A DNA stretch of 64,000 bases from UBA1858 sp963976865 (GCA_963976865.1 CAXBLY010000001.1:62001-126000); one strand, 5' to 3'; shown: positions 1 through 9,057, counted from the stretch's first letter. The notes: generated by a model from the sequence alone, not told the origin. Translations and numbers: made by a program.

Positions 1-609
1 ATCGTTCAGACTATAACCGATCACTGCCAGCACAGCCGCCAGCACTGTCAAATCAAAAGCAGCCTGTGTTACCGAGAAGAAACCGATGGTGATAACCACA
101 TCATGAATAAGCGCTGCAACCGCACCCAGCGAAAACCGGTATTCGAATCTCAAAGCAACATAGATCAGAATTCCAAATAGCGCATATAGTACTGCCAGAC
201 CACCATCATCTCTTAATTCTTCGCCTACTTGCGGGCCGACAAACTCAACACGCCTCATGACCAGGTCACCTGTTGGCTGTAGTGCCTCAAGTACCTGATT
301 ACTCAGCTCGGCCGCATCAACACCATTCGTGGCAGGCAAGCGAATCAACACTTCTTTAGCTGTTCCAAAATGTTGCACAATGGCATCTTCAAACGAAGCG
401 GCCTGCAAAGCAGAACGAATCGGTTCCAGGTCAATAGCATTCTCATAACCTACTTCGACCAATGTTCCGCCGGTAAAATCGATTCCAAGATTCAGGCCTC
501 GTGTAGACAGGGAAGCTAAAGAAATAACAACCAGTATTGCAGAAACAATCCACGCAAGTTTTCTCTTGCCAAGAAAATCGATATTCAGTGATTCGTTAAG
601 TAGATGCAT
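1..609 (-). CDS. secF: Protein translocase subunit SecF (3' part missing)
   Basis: SecF works with SecD in the inner membrane, using proton motive force to pull secreted proteins through SecYEG. About 203 N-terminal residues are present; the gene runs off the left edge of the window. The first residues (MHLLNESLNIDFLGKRK) lead into a membrane segment, then the periplasmic signature LNLGIDFTGGTLVEV at about residues 40-54. The later part holds membrane helices with the family-typical run ALRFEYRFSLGAVAALIHDV. The ATG at 609 lies 5 bp after the secD stop, so the two are surely co-transcribed. Nothing unusual is seen in the visible part. Confidence 0.95.
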   Translation of the reverse strand, partial: MHLLNESLNIDFLGKRKLAWIVSAILVVISLASLSTRGLNLGIDFTGGTLVEVGYENAIDLEPIRSALQAASFEDAIVQHFGTAKEVLIRLPATNGVDAAELSNQVLEALQPTGDLVMRRVEFVGPQVGEELRDDGGLAVLYALFGILIYVALRFEYRFSLGAVAALIHDVVITIGFFSVTQAAFDLTVLAAVLAVIGYSLND

Positions 610-614
610 AATGC

Positions 615-2483
615 CTATATCGCCAACTGTGGCGCCTTTTTATTTCCGTAAATTAAATTAACTAACGCACGCGTTCCCATAATTGCGGTCAACATTGAGC
701 ACATAATTCCAATAGAAAGCGTCACCGCAAATCCTTTAATTGGACCAGTACCAAATGTAAATAAAACTATCGCTGCAATTAATGTGGTGACATTGGCATC
801 CGCGATAGTAGAAAGGGCTTTTGCGTATCCTGCATGTATGCTTGCCTGCGGGGAATTCCCATTGCGCAATTCTTCCCGAATTCGCTCAAATATAAGCACA
901 TTGGCATCGACAGCCATACCCACGGTAAGCACAATTCCAGCGATACCGGGCAGTGTCAGCGTTGCACCCGGAATCATTGATAGAATTGCAATTATCAGCA
1001 ACAGATTCACCACCAGGGCGACATCCGCAATAATTCCGAACACGCGGTAATAAACAATCATGAATATCATTACCAGGATCATTCCCAGAATCACCGAACG
1101 TTTACCCTGATCAATATTTTGCTGTCCCAGACTAGGACCCACTGTTCTTTCTTCAATAATACTCATCGGCGCTGCCAGTGCACCCGCTCTTAACAGTAAC
1201 GCCAGATTGCGCGCTTCACGCGTAGAATCCAGCCCTGTAATCTGGAATCGGTGACTTAACTCGTCCTGAATACGCGCAATATTAATGACTTCTTCAACTT
1301 TGCGTGTGCGTGTCTGTAATACACCATCGTCATCTTTGTAGTACTCAGTCTTATTCTCAATAAAGACAACCGCCATTAAGCGCTTAATGTTATCACTGGT
1401 GATTTTTCTGAATTTCCTGGCACCTTCACCGTCAAGATTAATAAACACGGCTGCACCACCGGATTCCTGATCCAGCCCTGAAGATGCATCTGTAATGTAT
1501 TCTCCCTCCAGCTTGGGCTTGCGCTTGAGAAGCACAGGTGTCCCATTCCGCTCAAAGTACAGCTTGTCTCCGATTGGTATTTGTCCACTCTGGTTGGCAG
1601 CAAACGCATCCGCCTGCTCATCCACCATGCGAAATTCCAGTGTTGCTGTTGCACCCAGAATATTTTTTGCCTGAGTCGTATCCTGCACACCAGGAAGTTG
1701 CACTACAATTCGGTCAAGTCCCTGTCTCTGAATAACCGGTTCGGCTACACCCAGTTCATTCACACGCTTTCTTAAAGTCGTAGTGTTTTGCTGCACGGCA
1801 AATGTCTGTAATGCCTGCTTTGCGGTATCTTTGAAATCAACTCTTATATCAAAGCCTTTTTCAGCCTCAACTTCGGTAAAATCAAGATCAGTCCTAAAAT
1901 TGTCTTTTAACTCGGCTAAACCCGCCTGCAGGTTTTCTTCATCACGAAACTTCACAACCAGACCAGCACCATCATGACTGACAGACACATATCTGATTTT
2001 TTTGTCCTTCAGCGCGGTTCTGAATTCACCTTCATAACGATCCAGCGCTTTCACCAGCGCGGCATCCACATCTACTTGAAGCAGGAAATGCACACCGCCA
2101 CGCAAATCAAGACCCAGACTCATGGGACTGGCATTTAATGCCCGCAACCATGCGGGTACTGCAGGCGCCAGGTTTAAAGCAACAATATGCTGTGAATCAA
2201 GTGAACTCTTTAACTCATCTGCCGCAATCAACTGAGCGTCCGTATCTGAAAAACGAACCAGTAATTGCTGGGACTCCGTGACTTCTATTCCTTTGCTATC
2301 GAGTTCATGCTGATTTAGCAATGCCTCCACCTGGGCTTGCAAGCCAGCAGGCAATTCACCTGTATCGTGAGAAATCTGTACGGAAGGATCTTCTGGAAAT
2401 AAATTAGGAAATGCGTAAATAGTTGCAATAACCAATATGCATACCAGCATTGCATTTTTCCAAAACGGATAGTGATTTAGCAT
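615..2483 (-). CDS. secD: Protein translocase subunit SecD
   Basis: SecD is the large partner of SecF in post-initiation protein export. The 622-residue length is normal. An N-terminal membrane helix (about 11-27) is followed by a long periplasmic region with the diagnostic GLDLRGG motif (about 124-130). A C-terminal block of membrane helices starts near residue 455 and contains the conserved stretches GTLTLPGIAGIVLTVGMAVD-like and ANVLIFERIREE. It sits between yajC and secF in the common order tgt-yajC-secD-secF. ATG start at 2483. Confidence 0.97.
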   Translation of the reverse strand: MLNHYPFWKNAMLVCILVIATIYAFPNLFPEDPSVQISHDTGELPAGLQAQVEALLNQHELDSKGIEVTESQQLLVRFSDTDAQLIAADELKSSLDSQHIVALNLAPAVPAWLRALNASPMSLGLDLRGGVHFLLQVDVDAALVKALDRYEGEFRTALKDKKIRYVSVSHDGAGLVVKFRDEENLQAGLAELKDNFRTDLDFTEVEAEKGFDIRVDFKDTAKQALQTFAVQQNTTTLRKRVNELGVAEPVIQRQGLDRIVVQLPGVQDTTQAKNILGATATLEFRMVDEQADAFAANQSGQIPIGDKLYFERNGTPVLLKRKPKLEGEYITDASSGLDQESGGAAVFINLDGEGARKFRKITSDNIKRLMAVVFIENKTEYYKDDDGVLQTRTRKVEEVINIARIQDELSHRFQITGLDSTREARNLALLLRAGALAAPMSIIEERTVGPSLGQQNIDQGKRSVILGMILVMIFMIVYYRVFGIIADVALVVNLLLIIAILSMIPGATLTLPGIAGIVLTVGMAVDANVLIFERIREELRNGNSPQASIHAGYAKALSTIADANVTTLIAAIVLFTFGTGPIKGFAVTLSIGIMCSMLTAIMGTRALVNLIYGNKKAPQLAI

Positions 2484-2532
2484 GTGATTTTCTCGATACT
2501 CGCTCTATTCTTGTTTGATGATTATTTAGCAG

Positions 2533-2859
2533 CTAGTCCTGGTTTAACGTGCCCTTGGGCAACACACTGGCAATCGCATGTTTCTGAACTTTAATTACTA
2601 CATTCTCAGCCAGTTCGATGCGAATAATGTCTTCACCAACATTTTTAATCTTTCCCATCATGCCGCCGTTGGTGACAACTTCATCACCTTTGCTGAGTGA
2701 ATCCATTAAGGATTTATGTTCTTTTTGTCTCTTTTGTTGTGGCCGAATGATCATGAAATACATAATGGCGAAAAATATTCCGATCATTATTAACATTTCT
2801 GTGCCGCCGCCAGCTGATGCAGACGCAGCCTCGGCATGTGCATTACTGATTAAAAACAT
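2533..2859 (-). CDS. yajC: Preprotein translocase accessory protein YajC
   Basis: YajC is a small single-span inner membrane protein that copurifies with SecDF. The 108-residue product has one hydrophobic segment (about 22-40), then IRPQQKRQKEHKSLMDSL and the family motif KGDEVVTNGGMMGKI. A GGGG/GGAAAAG-type ribosome binding site lies just before the ATG. It is 49 bp upstream of secD and downstream of tgt on the same strand, as usual in proteobacteria. Confidence 0.96.
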   Translation of the reverse strand: MFLISNAHAEAASASAGGGTEMLIMIGIFFAIMYFMIIRPQQKRQKEHKSLMDSLSKGDEVVTNGGMMGKIKNVGEDIIRIELAENVVIKVQKHAIASVLPKGTLNQD

Positions 2860-2905
2860 AACTTTTCCCCTTCAGGTGCTGCCTGTCTAAATACGAAGCG
2901 GCGTA

Positions 2906-4030
2906 TTATGCCACAGAAGACTCGCTTGTCTGCCTCGCCATATAAAATTCATCGTAAAACTCGCTAAATCGCCCTGCTACGATTGCCTCTCGCATATCTT
3001 TCATCAGCCCATGGAAATAACTCAGGTTATGAATGGTATTCAGCCTTCCACCGAGCATCTCTCCGCATTTGTCCAGATGCTTTAAGTAAGCACGCGAATA
3101 ATGCTGACAGGTGTAACAGCTACACTTTTCATCGATGGGCCGTTCATCAAACTGATATTTTTGATTTCTGATTCTCAATACACCTGTACTGGTATACAAA
3201 TAGCCATTACGGGCATTTCTGGTCGGGATAACGCAATCAAACATATCAATACCACGAGCAACCGCTTCAACAATATCTTCTGGCTTACCCACTCCCATCA
3301 GGTATCGTGCTTTATTTTCCGGCATTTTATCCTTTAAAAAATTCAGTACCCGAATTCGTTCTTCTGCAGGCTCTCCTACCGATAAACCGCCAATAGCATA
3401 ACCATCAAAGCCAATTTCCTTCAGGGCTGACAGGGACTCTTCACGCAAATCCTCATACATTCCACCCTGAACAATCCCAAACAAAGCAGCATCACTCTCA
3501 CCATGCGCTTCTTTGCTACGCCTGGCCCAGCGTGCCGACAGCCTCATTGATGTAGCAGCCTGCTCGTGAGTGGCAGGATAAGGCGTACATTCATCAAAGA
3601 TCATCACGATATCGGAGCCCAGACCCTTTTGAACCTGCATGGATATTTCCGGATCAAGATTCACTGTAGAGCCATCTATGGGTGATTTGAATTTCACTCC
3701 CTGCTCACTGATTTTCCGATTTGCTGCAAGGCTAAACACCTGAAAACCGCCCGAGTCAGTCAGTATTGGCCCCGGCCAGTGCATAAACGCCTGCAGGCCT
3801 CCCAGCTTTTGTATGACATCCACCCCGGGACGCAGCATAAGATGGAAAGTATTCCCCAGAATAATGTTACTACCACATGCCTTCAGCTCTTCTGCCGTCA
3901 CACCTTTTACCGAACCATAGGTTCCTACTGGCATAAAGATAGGTGTTTGCAGCTCTCCTCGTCGAGTCTGCAATGTTCCTGCACGCGCACCTTGGCTGGT
4001 CGCTTCAATATTAAAACCGGCAATTCCCAT
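2906..4030 (-). CDS. tgt: Queuine tRNA-ribosyltransferase (TGT)
   Basis: TGT exchanges the wobble guanine of GUN anticodon tRNAs for preQ1 in queuosine synthesis. Typical signatures are DSGGFQVFSL with the catalytic Asp, GIVQGG, YAIGGLSVGEP and MFDCVIPTRNARNG with the nucleophilic Asp. The zinc site CSCYTCQHYSRAYLKHL follows near the C-terminus. The frame can be extended by three codons to a TTG at 4039, but the ATG at 4030 gives the usual family N-terminus (374 residues). It lies 27 bp downstream of queA, which acts next in the pathway. Confidence 0.97.
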   Translation of the reverse strand: MGIAGFNIEATSQGARAGTLQTRRGELQTPIFMPVGTYGSVKGVTAEELKACGSNIILGNTFHLMLRPGVDVIQKLGGLQAFMHWPGPILTDSGGFQVFSLAANRKISEQGVKFKSPIDGSTVNLDPEISMQVQKGLGSDIVMIFDECTPYPATHEQAATSMRLSARWARRSKEAHGESDAALFGIVQGGMYEDLREESLSALKEIGFDGYAIGGLSVGEPAEERIRVLNFLKDKMPENKARYLMGVGKPEDIVEAVARGIDMFDCVIPTRNARNGYLYTSTGVLRIRNQKYQFDERPIDEKCSCYTCQHYSRAYLKHLDKCGEMLGGRLNTIHNLSYFHGLMKDMREAIVAGRFSEFYDEFYMARQTSESSVA

Positions 4031-4057
4031 AATTCTCAAATAGACTGATATGTTAAA

Positions 4058-5101
4058 TTAACTAGTGATCAGCATTGCATCACCATAACTGTAAAAGCGA
4101 TAACGTTGATCGATTGCATGTTGATAGGCACGCTGAATTTTTTCATAACCGGCCAATGCACTGATTAGCATTAGCAGTGTGGAACGAGGCAGATGAAAAT
4201 TTGTAATTAACGCATCAACCACTTTAAATTCAAATCCAGGATAAATAAATATATCCGTATCACCAGAGAATGATTTAAGGTCCCCGGATAAGGCAGCAGA
4301 TTCCAGCGCTCGCACACAGGTAGTCCCCACTGCGACAACCCTTCCACCCTGCTGTTTTGTTCGCAGAATTTTCTCGCACACAGACTGCGGCACATAAGCA
4401 AACTCGGAATGCATCTCATGCTGACTGGGGTCAGACACCTTGACCGGTTTAAATGTTCCAGCACCAACGTGCAAGGTAATTGTGGCAACATCCACCTTCT
4501 GCTGTTTTATTTTAGCTAGCAGGTCCTCGGTAAAATGCAGACCCGCAGTGGGCGCTGCTACAGCGCCGAGCTGGTCTGCATAAACGGTTTGGTATCGTGA
4601 TCTGTCACGAGTAGTGTCTTCACGTTCAATATAGGGAGGCAAAGGGATATGGCCATATTGCTGAAATATTTCCATCGCGGGTATATCTGAAAGAAATTTT
4701 AATATGAAAAATTCTTCTTCACGTTCGCAGACCTGCAGACTTACATCCTGATCAATACTCAATACTGAACCAGGTTTTGGTGTGCGATTTGACTTGATCT
4801 GGGCTTTAAACAGACCATTATCAAGAATCCTTTCAGCGAGTATCTCAACCTTGCCACCGGTTTGCTTGCTGGCGAATAAACGCGCAGGAAATACCTTGGT
4901 ATCGTTCAGAATCAGCAAGTCGCCTGCCTGCAGATAATCAACGATATTACAGAAACGTTTATCCTCAAATACATCACTGGAACGAGATACATGCAGCAAA
5001 CGGCTGCCATCACGATCAGACGCAGGTTCCAGAGCGATAAGCTCTTTCGGCAAATCGTAATCGAAGTCGTCGATAGTGAAATTAACTGGATTTTGTTTCA
5101 T
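4058..5101 (-). CDS. queA: S-adenosylmethionine:tRNA ribosyltransferase-isomerase QueA
   Basis: QueA moves the ribosyl part of SAM to preQ1 in tRNA, giving epoxyqueuosine. Recognisable features are the N-terminal FDYDLPKELIALEPA, RDGSRLL, GDLLILNDTKVFPARL, the central APTAGLHFT and the C-terminal NFHLPRSTLLML. The frame opens at a TTG at 5134, but the ATG at 5101 (MKQNPVNFTID) is closer to the family start and is chosen; this gives 347 residues. It is the first gene of the queA-tgt-yajC-secDF series. Confidence 0.96.
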   Translation of the reverse strand: MKQNPVNFTIDDFDYDLPKELIALEPASDRDGSRLLHVSRSSDVFEDKRFCNIVDYLQAGDLLILNDTKVFPARLFASKQTGGKVEILAERILDNGLFKAQIKSNRTPKPGSVLSIDQDVSLQVCEREEEFFILKFLSDIPAMEIFQQYGHIPLPPYIEREDTTRDRSRYQTVYADQLGAVAAPTAGLHFTEDLLAKIKQQKVDVATITLHVGAGTFKPVKVSDPSQHEMHSEFAYVPQSVCEKILRTKQQGGRVVAVGTTCVRALESAALSGDLKSFSGDTDIFIYPGFEFKVVDALITNFHLPRSTLLMLISALAGYEKIQRAYQHAIDQRYRFYSYGDAMLITS

Positions 5102-5162
5102 TAAATAACTACTGAAAAATGATAATGCTGGCAATAATACTTAAATGGGCATGTTGACATGC

Positions 5163-5190
5163 TTGATGTTACGGGAGTTTCGGTTACACT
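5163..5190 (+). promoter_or_regulatory. Putative sigma-70 promoter of tRNA-Leu
   Basis: A TTGATG -35 box (5163-5168) is 16 bp from a TACACT -10 box (5185-5190). Next comes a GC-rich discriminator (tcgcg), a feature of stringently controlled stable RNA promoters. The tRNA begins 19 bp downstream of the -10. A perfect TTGACA also lies at 5154-5159, but its spacing to TACACT is too long (25 bp). Inference from consensus only. Confidence 0.5.
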
Positions 5191-5208
5191 TCGCGAACCT
5201 TAACATAT

Positions 5209-5293
5209 GCCGGGGTGGCGGAATTGGTAGACGCGCCGGATTCAAAATCCGGTTTCTTCGGAAGTGCGAGTTCGATTCTCGCCCTCGGCACCA
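5209..5293 (+). tRNA. tRNA-Leu (anticodon CAA)
   Basis: Class II tRNA of 85 nt. The acceptor stem GCCGGGG pairs with CCTCGGC (one G-T pair). The anticodon stem CCGGA/TCCGG encloses the loop TTCAAAA, with anticodon CAA at 5243-5245. A long variable arm, the T-loop GTTCGATTC and an encoded CCA tail are present. It reads UUG leucine codons. Confidence 0.97.
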
Positions 5294-5337
5294 GTAAATA
5301 GCAGGAAATTTGCAATTATAGTTTAGAATGTTTATTA

Positions 5338-5353
5338 CCTGAATCGCTTCAGG
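5338..5353 (+). other. Small hairpin downstream of tRNA-Leu
   Basis: CCTGAA and TTCAGG form a perfect 6-bp stem around a TCGC loop, 45 bp after the tRNA. No T-run follows, so it is more likely a processing or end-protecting structure than a classical terminator. A 13-mer (GGAAATTTGCAAT at 5304, GGAAATTCGCAAT at 5365) is repeated with one mismatch on either side. Confidence 0.35.
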
Positions 5354-5473
5354 GGGAATAATAGGGAAATTCGCAATCTGTTTTTTAGGTTACCGCCTTA
5401 TAATATAGGTGATGCGCCCCAAGCAATACTGAACATAATTTACACAAAAGATTATGTAACTAGAGTTTAATTT

Positions 5474-5665
5474 CTAGACTGCATTCACAGCTTCTCTATT
5501 CACTTCTTCAATTTCTTCAATAAGTTTTTTGGAAAATACTGTTGCCCTTACTTTCTTCTTAGTACCTTCTGATGTGACAACGTTTATAATAATCTTATTT
5601 CCGTTAGATTCACTATAAGTCACTTCTGCTGGCTTGCTAAACGGTCTCAGTTTTAACATGTGCAC
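5474..5665 (-). CDS. Small hypothetical protein (63 aa)
   Basis: Family not recognised. The product is 63 residues, highly charged and lysine-rich, with no signal peptide or membrane segment; it begins MHMLKLRPFSKPAEV and has a predicted beta-rich middle (GNKIIINVVTSEGTKKKVRATVF) and a helical, acidic end. The ATG at 5665 is weakly supported by an upstream AGGAGTGCAC. It is 40 bp downstream of the GAF-like membrane protein gene on the same strand and could be co-transcribed. It lies in the AT-rich accessory stretch between two tRNA genes. Confidence 0.5.
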   Translation of the reverse strand: MHMLKLRPFSKPAEVTYSESNGNKIIINVVTSEGTKKKVRATVFSKKLIEEIEEVNREAVNAV

Positions 5666-5705
5666 TCCTAGTTGGGTCCCTTTCTAATTCTTGTGTCCAA
5701 CAAAG

Positions 5706-6584
5706 TCAAGCTTGAGACACCTCAGGACCTTGTATTTCATCTTGACTGCCATGAACATCAGATATTATGTTGAATAATCCATCTGCTACACCTCTTATTA
5801 GCGACACATCATAATCTTTCTTGAATGCGAACATATTCAAACTATCTACACACAAAAATCCAGCCAAATTCATAGAGTTTGGTTCTGAACTCGGGCAAAT
5901 AGGTACCACAATGGTGCTTTTATACGGCAAAGGCCATCTCCAATATCTTAGAATTGGATTTTTATCGTCCGGCAATTCACTGTAGACGCTAAAGCTTGTG
6001 TTTAAATAACCATATCTAAATACTAATGAATTGGCAAAAAAGTGACCGCCGCTTGGGCTATCTATATTTTCAAGAATTTCATTAAAATCAGTATTTTTAT
6101 CTATCCAATGCTTAACTTTATTAGGCTTAGGGTTTCTTTCCCTATTTCTATTTCTAGCAAATGTTATTGCTTTGGCTTTTAAGCTTCCTGCTTCATCCTC
6201 ACCTTTTGAAAGAACTTTTATAGAAGCATTACATTTTGTCCCAGTTATAACCGTAAACGCTTCTGCAAGATTGTCACAGAGAAGGCTACAAGCATGAATG
6301 GTTTCACGAACATCAGACTTACTTCGATATAATTTATGAATTTCGCTAAATCCATCCGCTAAAATATTGACAGTTTGCGCATATCGTCTCTCCCTTCCCC
6401 ATTTGATTTTTAAATACAAATTTTCTAAAAAAAACCAAGAAAAGAGTGTAGCTATAAATATTACTGCCAACCGCCCATCAGCAGAGAGCGTTGGATAAAA
6501 TTCGCCGAAGAATAGAACCAATGTTGTAATTGATCCCACCAACCCAATGAATGAATAAATATAATCTTTGAGAATTCGAAACAT
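5706..6584 (-). CDS. Membrane protein with GAF-like sensor region, function unknown
   Basis: The 292-residue protein begins with two hydrophobic helices (about 10-28 and 37-57) and a short basic linker (KIKWGRERRYAQ). A long soluble part follows. It resembles a GAF fold: a central strand-helix pattern and near the end a typical closing strand (AGFLCVDSLNMFAF) followed by a long helix. No output domain (kinase, GGDEF, nuclease) is seen, so it may be a sensor or partner subunit. The family could not be named. It is monocistronic or paired with the 63-aa gene downstream. The DNA is AT-rich compared with the core genes nearby, consistent with acquisition. Confidence 0.6.
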   Translation of the reverse strand: MFRILKDYIYSFIGLVGSITTLVLFFGEFYPTLSADGRLAVIFIATLFSWFFLENLYLKIKWGRERRYAQTVNILADGFSEIHKLYRSKSDVRETIHACSLLCDNLAEAFTVITGTKCNASIKVLSKGEDEAGSLKAKAITFARNRNRERNPKPNKVKHWIDKNTDFNEILENIDSPSGGHFFANSLVFRYGYLNTSFSVYSELPDDKNPILRYWRWPLPYKSTIVVPICPSSEPNSMNLAGFLCVDSLNMFAFKKDYDVSLIRGVADGLFNIISDVHGSQDEIQGPEVSQA

Positions 6585-6786
6585 TTTTATTTGCTTTATA
6601 AAATAACAGGCTAATGATTTGCAAATTACAAATGTTAGATTAACTAATTATCAAGCAAAAATGAAGTAACGCTCCACTTAAACTCCCCCACAGAATAAAT
6701 CACTAACGAATATCACCATATAACAAGGGAAATTTAAATATAAACAACCTGATTATATTTCCTGAATAATCGAGGACAGACAACGA

Positions 6787-7377
6787 TCATTTAGTCTTCT
6801 TGAGCAGGTGCCTTTTGACAAGAGATATGTTTTCGAATGATTCACTTAATTCAGTTAACGTTTGATTATATTCATCAACTACTTCGGCGCTCTCTATCGT
6901 ATTAAATTCGTTCCTCGTATAACGTAGTGTGCCTATATAGATTGCAGAAACATTTTCAGGCACATCAAAGTAGAACCCACCAGGGAACCAAAGTTTATCC
7001 TGAGAGAGAACATCTAGTTGTACTACTGCTCCTTTCAAATACGTGCGCTTACGAGGAACCTGCACAGCGAAAGGTTTACCCCATTCGGCTCTAATATAAT
7101 TTCTCCACTCTTTGCCGCGAAATTTGTCAAAGCTGACAGGCTCTGAAGTATCGCCTGTCGCCATTGCCACTTTGTTTATCATCTGCTCGTCACAAATCAC
7201 ATTCCAGTGAGTTTTTTGTTCAAGCTCAGGATTGAATGGAGGGTCCAGTTCAAATTTTCCAACAACGATTACATGATTTTCTGAAGATGACAGATCATCT
7301 GCCTCAGGCAAAGAATTGGGAATCCCTGAGCAACTATAGAGGCATACTACCGCGAAAATAATGAATACTCTAAACAT
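6787..7377 (-). CDS. Putative lipoprotein, function unknown
   Basis: The 196-residue product has a short hydrophobic leader with a lipobox-like LYSC, lipidation expected at Cys16, then a mature part with no recognised domain. It is rich in beta-prone and aromatic residues (KLWFPGGFYFDVPENVSAIYIGTLRY) and ends in a basic tail. Its ATG overlaps the stop codon of the upstream lipoprotein gene by one base (TAATG), so the two are translationally coupled. Both likely act at the outer membrane or periplasm. Aspartate is not at position +2 of the mature protein, so outer membrane sorting is expected. Confidence 0.65.
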   Translation of the reverse strand: MFRVFIIFAVVCLYSCSGIPNSLPEADDLSSSENHVIVVGKFELDPPFNPELEQKTHWNVICDEQMINKVAMATGDTSEPVSFDKFRGKEWRNYIRAEWGKPFAVQVPRKRTYLKGAVVQLDVLSQDKLWFPGGFYFDVPENVSAIYIGTLRYTRNEFNTIESAEVVDEYNQTLTELSESFENISLVKRHLLKKTK

Positions 7378-7940
7378 TAGCTATTACCTAGCTCTTGATT
7401 AATTCGCTTTGCAATTGTTGGATATTTTTCAGTGTCTTTAAGAATTTCTTGCAGCATTTCCTTTTGAGTAGGTGCATTGTTTGCTGGTACTGCTTCAAAC
7501 TTTCCTTGCTCAAACAGACCTGTTTTTACTTCTTGTAACTTGTACGAACCAAAGTGATATACACCCGGCTCATTTATAATCACAGCAGCAGCATCACCCT
7601 GTTTACCAAAGGAATACGAGTGAATTGTATTACCACATAACCCTATACAAAATTGACCTTCAGCTGAATAAGTCTTGAAAGCGCCTTTAGGAAAGGCGAA
7701 GGAATAATAAAGGTAGCCATCCTTGAATTTTTTTACTGCCACATTGTAATAAGGTTCACTTGTTTGCGGCCGGTGTTGAAATACTACGACTGAATGCAAC
7801 CTATTTGCATCAATATCCTTGATATCCAACCACCCATATCCAACTGAACGGTCGCTAAAATCTGTAATCTTGCTTCCACCAGAAGCACACCCACCAACGA
7901 TCAAAACCAAAACTGCAGCAATAAAAGTACGTTGAAACAT
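7377..7940 (-). CDS. Putative lipoprotein, function unknown
   Basis: The 187-residue product has a clear lipoprotein signal (VLIVGGC, lipidation at Cys18, followed by ASGG). The mature region is beta-rich with two closely spaced cysteines (FCIGLCGN) that could form a disulfide or bind metal. The family is not recognised; the pattern of a strand-rich domain ending in GVYHFGSYKLQEV recalls DUF-type periplasmic beta-sandwich lipoproteins, but this is only an impression. It is first in a two-gene unit with the coupled lipoprotein downstream. Confidence 0.65.
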   Translation of the reverse strand: MFQRTFIAAVLVLIVGGCASGGSKITDFSDRSVGYGWLDIKDIDANRLHSVVVFQHRPQTSEPYYNVAVKKFKDGYLYYSFAFPKGAFKTYSAEGQFCIGLCGNTIHSYSFGKQGDAAAVIINEPGVYHFGSYKLQEVKTGLFEQGKFEAVPANNAPTQKEMLQEILKDTEKYPTIAKRINQELGNS

Positions 7941-8323
7941 CCTTATTCCCCTCTTAGTACGTAAAATTTAAAAATTGTCGATCTAATTATCCTGATACAG
8001 GTCAAACTTGCTCGTTCATTACTCGTTTATTTTCTTCCACCTGTTGTATGCAGCCAAATTAATTCAGTCCAATAGACACAAGAATCTTGTATTTGCAGAT
8101 CACATGGATTTTTTTTAAATCTGATATAGAGAATTCATCTTGCCAAAATCAAGAGTATGAACAAGAACGAAAGTTACAATTTTGGTTATAGACAGATAAC
8201 AGATAAAGGCCGGCACGCAAACGCTTCCTTTGTATGCGACGCTAGCCTATCCAGACAATACCAACTGATTCGTATAAATCATGTCTGTAACGTAAGCTTC
8301 CCTGAGCTACTAGCTCGATTTTA
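7941..8323. other. Intergenic region with a 13-bp perfect dyad
   Basis: No convincing gene in this 383-bp stretch. It should hold the promoter of the lipoprotein pair and the 3' end of the glycine-zipper gene. The dyad ACAAGAATCTTGT (8078-8090, 6+1+6) is perfect and could be an operator. A 63-codon frame at 8157-8348 is judged spurious (see rejected items). Confidence 0.4.
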
Positions 8324-8893
8324 TCAGTACAAAGTTCTCCATACCTGACTGGTATCTCGACACGCATCATTATTCTTTTTGCTTGTCACTCCATTTGGCC
8401 TTGTCGATTCCACAATGAACTGGCGACAAAGAGTGTCACCTTGTTGATAGCTACTTAGCGGAGTCACCAGATACGCAATATTTGTTTCTGGGTTATTCCA
8501 TGCGACTGCTTGACCATTATTGGCATGCTCTAATGCCTGGCCAGTACAAAAACGATCTTTTGCGTCAAAATGCGCGCCTACTTTTTTACCAATAACAGCA
8601 CCGAGTATTGTTCCTGCAACAACTGCAATTTTTCTACCATCACCATCCCCAACATTAGACCCAAGTACTCCACCAACGACACCACCTATAACAGTGCCTA
8701 CTTTTTCATAGATGCATCTTCCTTCAAATATTTCCAGATCTTTAGCATATGCATCATTGTATTCATGTTGCTTGTGATTATTTCTATATCCGTGCGCAGG
8801 TGCCCAAGGTGGGGGTTTACTCCAGACAGTGGTTGTTAGTAGTGTCGTCATAGCAACTATTGCTACTGTTAGAGCGGTCTTTGGTGCAGTCAT
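8324..8893 (-). CDS. Glycine-zipper 2TM domain protein
   Basis: A 189-residue exported protein: a signal peptide-like N-terminus (cleavage likely after VWS) and a His/Tyr-rich linker. Next is a glycine zipper pair (VGTVIGGVVGGVLGSNVG and AVVAGTILGAVIGKKVGA, about residues 63-106), the Rickettsia 17-kDa antigen-like fold. A C-terminal part has three cysteines and the common ending pattern CRQF...CRD..G.W family-like. Such proteins sit in the outer membrane or periplasm; precise function is unknown. There is no lipobox here, unlike many relatives. Confidence 0.75.
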   Translation of the reverse strand: MTAPKTALTVAIVAMTTLLTTTVWSKPPPWAPAHGYRNNHKQHEYNDAYAKDLEIFEGRCIYEKVGTVIGGVVGGVLGSNVGDGDGRKIAVVAGTILGAVIGKKVGAHFDAKDRFCTGQALEHANNGQAVAWNNPETNIAYLVTPLSSYQQGDTLCRQFIVESTRPNGVTSKKNNDACRDTSQVWRTLY

Positions 8894-9057
8894 AATGAAT
8901 TACCTGATAAATTTATAAGAGTAGGCCACAGGACGATAATTCAGTTGTAACCTGTACCCACCGATAAGGGCGACTAATAGTGGTTAAAGTCTGATATATG
9001 ACGACATCACGTCACCACATACAGGGGTGTACACTACGCAGCCAAAACAAATCCGGT

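Noticed and set aside
5154..5159. TTGACA as -35 for tRNA-Leu
   Set aside because: Spacing to the only good -10 (TACACT) is 25 bp, too long; TTGATG with 16 bp is better.
8157..8348. 63-codon plus-strand frame
   Set aside because: No good ribosome binding site, overlaps the 3' end of the glycine-zipper gene on the other strand, and shows no recognisable domain or codon pattern.
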